Shown here piece by piece: positions 58,901 through 64,000 of a DNA stretch of 64,000 nucleotides. The stretch lies in contig JAFMSR010000002.1 of assembly GCA_022818135.1 (NCBI GenBank), positions 53,092,571 to 53,156,570 of the forward strand. The letters run 5' to 3'. The stretch is from Saxidomus purpurata (taxonomy: Eukaryota > Mollusca > Bivalvia > Venerida > Veneridae). Below the pieces are notes generated by a model that was not told the DNA's origin, did not search any database, and saw only the letters and a program-made list of their open reading frames with translations. The position numbers were made by a program, and so were the translations under genes. How positions within the stretch are numbered: position 1 is the stretch's first letter; every line of letters starts with the position of its first letter.

Positions 58901-61900
58901 ATGACATAATTCATAGACACAGTGTTTTAGATTTTATTTGACCTAGCGTTTTGACTGCTACCTATAGTAATATACGGCTTACTAGAATAGGAGGTGTCAA
59001 CCAATAATACATGATTAATCTATGTTGCTGATACGGACAGATGACACAGCAGGTTCCAGAATATGTCGTTGTCACACATAAAGTCTCATAGTATTTCCTT
59101 GTTTATCACATACTTGAGAAACAAGATACTTTTAGATCAGTTTTGCCTATAAAAATGGCTGTCAAATCAGAACATGGGAGGTAATATTGTGAATTTGGGA
59201 AGTATGTTTATATACCTGTGATTTTATTTCCAGCTCCGCTTCTTCCATGAACGTTTAAACCATTGCAACAAGTTATGTCCTGCCAACAACGTTAATAACG
59301 GTGTTTGTGAAGAAAACTGTACGACAGCAAGTTGTGAATTCGATGGCGACGATTGCAATTCTATCGGTGTTCCTGACTATCAGGGACCTGATAAAGAATT
59401 CATGTTTGATAGTTGGTTAGGGTCATTGATGCACACACATTTTTTGTTTAATAAAGCATTTGGCCCAGAGGACAGATATATACCTGAGCATACTGCACAC
59501 CTTTTTGATAAAGATATCCTTGCACAGCTCATTGAAACGTAAGTACATGTAGTATACGAGAAATATCACCAAGATCCATCTTATGGGCGATCGTGTCTTG
59601 GGGGGCGGGGGTGAAAGGTGGTCACAGGTGAGATTTAGATTTTTATCACTTCCGGAAATTTACATTTGTTATATTTAAAAAAATATTATTTAGCTGGAAA
59701 AAACAATTATCCAGTAATAATTTTAGGCACATTATGAATTCTAGTGCAAAAAGACATTTTTGAGAAAAAAGATTTTGACCTCACATTTTTGACCAAATTG
59801 ACAAATTTTGCCTCATGCCAAAATGGGGTTATGGGTACAAAAATATTGATTTTAAAAAAACTGTTTAAGATTTTCACTTAATTCTAACTTAATAACAAGG
59901 AGAAATGACAGAATACAAAAACACAGTAATAACAAGTTCCAAATTAAGTTCTTTGTGACAGACATATGCTGTCATATCTCAAAGCTCGTTGAAATGTAAA
60001 AAACACATTTTTTGTCAGTCAGTTTTTATTGAATTTCTTTCTTATATGTTCCACATTTTTATTTTTGCATTCTAAAACAAAGGCCATAATCATTATGTAG
60101 GCAATATATCCCAAACACCTCGTTATTCCTTTATCACGAAAAAACTTTTATCAAAAATTAAAAAAAAAAAGAATTTAGTAATGTGGGTAGGGTAAAGATA
60201 AGGAGCGTAATATTTATTCAGATGTTGACAAAAATACCACTATCCCTAATTTTTCATCCTACATATTACATTATTATTAATTATACAAGATGGGATATTG
60301 ATACCTATTTTGAAAAATGTACCACATACGACAAAGATTATGATACCCGAATACTACCTAATTCTGTAATTAGCACCTCACATTGAGGGTGTATCAATAA
60401 AAAAATATATTGCAAAAAAGTTAAATCATCGACCCATCATTAAATTTCCAGAAATTAGTTAGCAATATGTTAGTCTATATAAAAAACAGAGTCAATAAAA
60501 TGTCTTGTTATTTTGATATTCAGCAGTGACCCCCTTAAGACTGAAATCTCATACCTTTCCTGTGACTATAGCATGACTGTGTTATGAAGGCGGTCCTTAC
60601 TCATTGGTTCCCGCTAAGACTTGTTTCCGTTCAGCTTTTTGGAAAAAACACCCTGTCATTTCAATTCTGTAACATTTTATTGTTCTTTGTAGGACATTGG
60701 AAGGCACAAAGACTCAGTTTCTAGTCGTAACTTTATTCTAATTTCATTTTAATTTTTAAATGGTACTATTATAATGAGGGGTAGCTAGAATTTAGACCTT
60801 GTTTATAACGAAATAAGCTTAAATCTTGAATTAAGAAAAATATAATGAAAAGAAACAGCTCTGTATAAATTCTGCTGAGAACAATTTACTAATGTTCTAT
60901 TTGTTGTTTATAAAAACAAAACACAACATATAAATTCAGGTTTTCCAATGAATGGAGAAATACTTCTGCTACAAAAATTAGACACCATCTGACAGTGCAA
61001 CCAGAATTCGCCTTTTATAACTATCTACAAAGATTGGAGCAGTTCAGCGCAACGGGTGTTAAGACCACATCAATGTAAGTACTAGAAGCATTTCACAGTT
61101 TTGTTGTACATTTCTGTGAGTGGCTTTTTGTTACAACAAGAGCCGTCCGAAAGTCGAAATGCTCAATTACTCCCAAACAAAACTGTTGTCAGTATATAGC
61201 AAACCAGAATTATATTGATTTTCTAAATATTAAGTTTAAAATAAATCTCATGAGTAGTTACCGAGATATGTACATGATAGTACCTTGCATGCAAAACTTT
61301 AGCAAAATTGTCTTTAGTCAAGTAAGGGCCATAATTTGATTTAGTTCATACAAAATTTATCTAACTTGACTCTCTGACACCCCTTAAGATATTAACGAAG
61401 TTTCAAATCAACATTATAAGTCGTCACTGAGATACGCCAACGTCGACACTGACGCAAAAGTGACGTACTGTTATAGTCTTCCTTATTCTTCGAATAATCG
61501 AGGTACAGTATATTACTTCCTGTTATAGTCTTCCTTATTCTTAAAACAATCGAGGTACAGTATATGAGCATCATTAAATTCTGACTAGTGGTTTTGACGA
61601 AGACTAATGTTTTGAATTTTTGAATAGACATGTACACCAACTGACGGCCATTCTTTTCACGAAACTGCATCTTATAAACAATTTTAGCCAGATGTTGGAA
61701 AGAATCATTCTTGGGAAACAATTGAAAACTCTAACTTACGGCTGCATTTTAAACCTCTGTAGTGAAGTGACGGGAAATCGGCAACGCCGTCTGTGCTGTA
61801 AATATGTGACGAACCCAAATCATTTGAATGATTTTGGTAGAAGGCCATCATTTTTATTGTAAAATCAAGCGGTTTAAGACATATTTTCAAAATTAAATGA

Positions 61901-62446
61901 AAAAGTTTATCGGTCATGTTTTGGAATCGAAAATTGAAACGTGAAATTTTGTGAAATTTGTCTGGTTACGTGTTTTATGAGATCATTTTATGTTTCGAAA
62001 AATTTGATAAAGGACTATGCACTAATGCTTGCTATGAAATTTTAACACAATTTGCAAAGTAGTTTCAAAGAGAAGACAAGTAAAGCTTACAATATAAGCA
62101 ACAGAAGGACAACCAAACGTCCAAATAATACTTTCTGTTTGTTCAGGTGAGCTTAAGCTAACGACGTCGATATTCCGTTCACTTTTCCACTATTGACGCA
62201 CCAATGCATATACTTGATGCTGATGCATTTACATCATAGTCATTGTTTGTATCGCCGCTGTTCGTAAATTTATCTTTAGATTTACCCGTGTCCTTGTATT
62301 TAATCATTAATCTTACAATCATCGTCACTCCTTCGTTCCAGATGGGCACAGAAGAATGCTGAGAAGATTGATTTTATGCTGGACAACAGAAATCGAATAG
62401 AAAGGAAAATACAATTTCATTGGTGTAAGAGAGAAATTGTACTAAA
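55915..62446 (+). CDS. Stealth-family GlcNAc-1-phosphotransferase-like protein, partial
   Basis: Exons: 55915-56079, 57829-58000, 58363-58533, 59234-59538, 60940-61074, 62342-62446; phases agree. About 350 residues visible. CR1 is VDMVYTWVNGSDP. CR2 runs RYTDWGTLKFSLRSVELNAP, VTNGQVPNWL, PAFTSSAIECHIHKI and FIYMNDDIIITS. One Lin-12/Notch repeat follows (NNGVCEENC ... CEFDGDDC). CR3 includes FNKAFGPEDRYIPEHTAHLF and VQPEFAFYNYLQ. In animals the best-known member is GNPTAB, which starts the mannose-6-phosphate tag on lysosomal enzymes in the Golgi. This version is more compact: no long spacer between CR1 and CR2, and a single LNR. It could be the GNPTAB orthologue or a shorter paralogue. The membrane-anchor exon and CR4 were not found. 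Confidence 0.87.
56330..57330. repeat. Clam-type repeat cluster in Stealth intron 1
   Basis: About three degenerate units of roughly 160 bp containing GGTCAATTTTGACCCGGG, GGCAATGCCACAT and TGGTTTCAGAGAAG. A different tail follows, ending GGGCCATCATGGCCCTCTTG. Related fragments are at 9,190, 13,570 and 46,910. Confidence 0.75.
59640..60540. repeat. Direct repeat D, right copy
   Basis: Second copy of the 54,300-55,145 repeat in the same orientation, inside Stealth intron 4. It shares ACTTCCGGAAATTTACAT at the start, GCTGTCATATCTCAAAGCTC in the middle and TTCAGCAGTGACCCC at the end, with many substitutions and indels. Confidence 0.8.
61135..61440. repeat. Dispersed clam-type repeat in Stealth intron 5
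   Basis: It begins ACAAGAGCCGTCCGAAAGTC, a start comparable to ACAAGAGCCATGTTAGACAT at 16,551, and contains CAAGTAAGGGCCATAATTTG. Non-coding. Confidence 0.55.
61468..61566. repeat. Tandem duplication, 52-bp unit
   Basis: CTGTTATAGTCTTCCTTATT starts at 61,468 and again at 61,520. AATCGAGGTACAGTATAT closes both copies. Confidence 0.9.
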
Positions 62447-63913
62447 GTAAGTGATCTACATCTTTGATGTTTACCGTCGAGATTAAAAGTTGTATACTTT
62501 TAAGCGGGATTGGTGTCTTTCACTGTTGGTGAATGAGCTATGAAATCTCTATGGTTTGACAAAGTTTGAATATTTCGTAGTTATGTTCGCGGCATTATGT
62601 CAGCAATTCTTAGCTTTCGTTTAGATACTATAAACCGATAAATGTTCACGCCGTTTAATGTCCTCGTTTTCCTGATGTAGGACTGATCCGCATTTTCTAA
62701 ATTTCTAAGCGAAACTTTATGCGAAAAATTCATCAAACTTAATCGCGTTCTGTAAAATTCTCAAACAAAATGTCTTCCGCAAATATACTAGCAGCGAAAA
62801 CATCGTGGTACGTAAAATAAATTGATGTCTTTTTCTGCAAAGGTCAAGGTTGAAATCAGCATTTAAATATGTGCATATTTCAAATCTCTTGGCTTTAAAG
62901 CCCAGGGAGAGGATCAGTAGATAAAGGTCACCCAATGCCAGAGTTGGAATATAATTGTCTAATTTAAGCATGACCAAAGGTGACCTGTACATTTTCCAAT
63001 AATCAGTCTGATGAAATATGCCCTGTGTAAATGAAGAATTATATATGCCTGAAGATTCTTGCATACCAGATGGGGATATCTGCAGTTTATACCAGTGCTG
63101 GAAAACCTCATCTTACACCCCCTCCCCGTGTAAGACAACGTACGTGAATTACTTATGACGTAACGTTAGAAACAATGTGACGTCACTTTCCCAAACATAG
63201 CATCTAAAGAACGTTTGCTTTTATATTAAAATGCATCATTTCGATAAGTTTGTTTGTAAATATCTATTTCAATGTACAAGACGGTATGCAAGAAAAAGTT
63301 TCTTCCATGAGATACATGTACTTGGTTCAGATGGAAATATCCGTCACTTTGGGTAACTGTTTCGCGGGAACTCTGCAGAGCCTCGTTCCCGCCAAAACAG
63401 TCACCCTCATTGACGGATATTTCGATCTGAACCTCGTGCTCATATAAGAAACTAATAGACGTACACCGGGTCAAAGGGAAACTACTCAAACTACTCAAAC
63501 ACTGAACAAATAAATACTAGTTTGCTTCCTTGGCTGGAGGTAAAAATCAAAAACCCTACCCCAAGAAGATAATCTTTACCCCAGGTCCATAATAAATTAA
63601 ACTTTTGTAGAGGACCATTCAAGAATTATCTTCACCAAAATAATAAACATCCATCAAACGGTTTTGGAGAAGATGTCATCTGAAGTAAAAATGTTAACAG
63701 GCACCGGACGACATAGCTTACCCTGGCACTTTTGCCAGGTGAACTAAAACAGTACAGACAGCTTTAAACGATTGCAGAATCGTTCATACATGACGTGCTC
63801 ACCTTCATAATTTTTACAGACTCCTGTTTTTAGAAATAACTGCGCTGTTTAGAAAGAGTACTTCCGGTTTTATGACCGTTTGAAATATTTGGATGTTATA
63901 TTTGTGCACTTTT
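62447..63913. other. Right of the last Stealth exon, no further exon found
   Basis: Presumably intron or distal sequence of the Stealth gene. A CR4-like exon was looked for and not seen. It contains the 63,324-63,433 hairpin. Confidence 0.4.
63324..63433. repeat. Imperfect hairpin, arms about 48 bp
   Basis: GGTTCAGATGGAAATATCCG at the left pairs with CGGATATTTCGATCTGAACC at the right. The inner part GTAACTGTTT..CGCGGGAAC pairs with GTTCCCGCCAAAACAGTCAC. The loop is about 14 nt. It resembles a small MITE. Both overlapping open frames here are by-products of the symmetry. Confidence 0.85.
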
Positions 63914-63995
63914 TGTACCGTGGCGCAATGATACAGCATCCGCGTTGGGATCAAGATATCCTGTTGGTTTAATACCAAAGGGAGCTAATTTAAAA
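63914..63995 (+). mobile_element. tRNA-derived SINE head
   Basis: TGGCGCAATGATACAGCATC is A-box-like. It is followed by GGGATCAAGATATCCTG and GGTTTAATACC in the B-box position, then GGGAGCTAATTT and an A run. Related to 4,935-5,030. Confidence 0.65.
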
Positions 63996-64000
63996 AAAAT

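Noticed and set aside
63226..63498. Overlapping open frames on both strands
   Set aside because: Explained by the hairpin symmetry at 63,324-63,433.

Overview
The window looks like ordinary nuclear DNA from a bivalve mollusc, possibly a venerid-type clam (inference). It is AT-rich, with short exons in long GT-AG introns. It carries many tRNA-derived SINEs, LINE fragments and tandem repeats of a type common in clam genomes. No virus, plasmid, operon or CRISPR array is visible. Exon boundaries below were derived by hand from reading frame, splice consensus and phase continuity.

Layout. 1-12.4 kb is a repeat-rich intergenic tract: a dead LINE, a perfect 76-bp palindrome, a minisatellite, and a large foldback inserted in an older repeat. 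12.45-33.1 kb (+) holds a 25-exon single-pass receptor of about 1,235 residues: signal peptide, EMI-like module, two EGF modules, a long ectodomain, a membrane segment and a tyrosine-kinase-like domain. Both catalytic aspartates are replaced (HRD to HRH, DFG to GFG), so it is probably a receptor pseudokinase. 33.1-39.4 kb is intergenic with SINE fragments. 39.4-40.2 kb (+) holds a small two-exon gene for a secreted eight-cysteine, defensin-like peptide of 64 residues. 41.3-45 kb has a 500-N gap, a broken minus-strand reading frame and a partly duplicated LINE. 45.8-52.6 kb (+) is the 5' two thirds of PRIMPOL, cut by a second 500-N gap. 55.9-62.4 kb (+) is the middle of a Stealth-family gene resembling the GlcNAc-1-phosphotransferase alpha/beta subunit; both ends are missing.

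The four genes show no sign of acting together: cell-surface signalling, innate defence, DNA-damage-tolerant priming and Golgi glycan phosphorylation. The most noteworthy items are the receptor pseudokinase with its EMI-EGF ectodomain, the defensin-like gene, and several foldback or palindromic structures.
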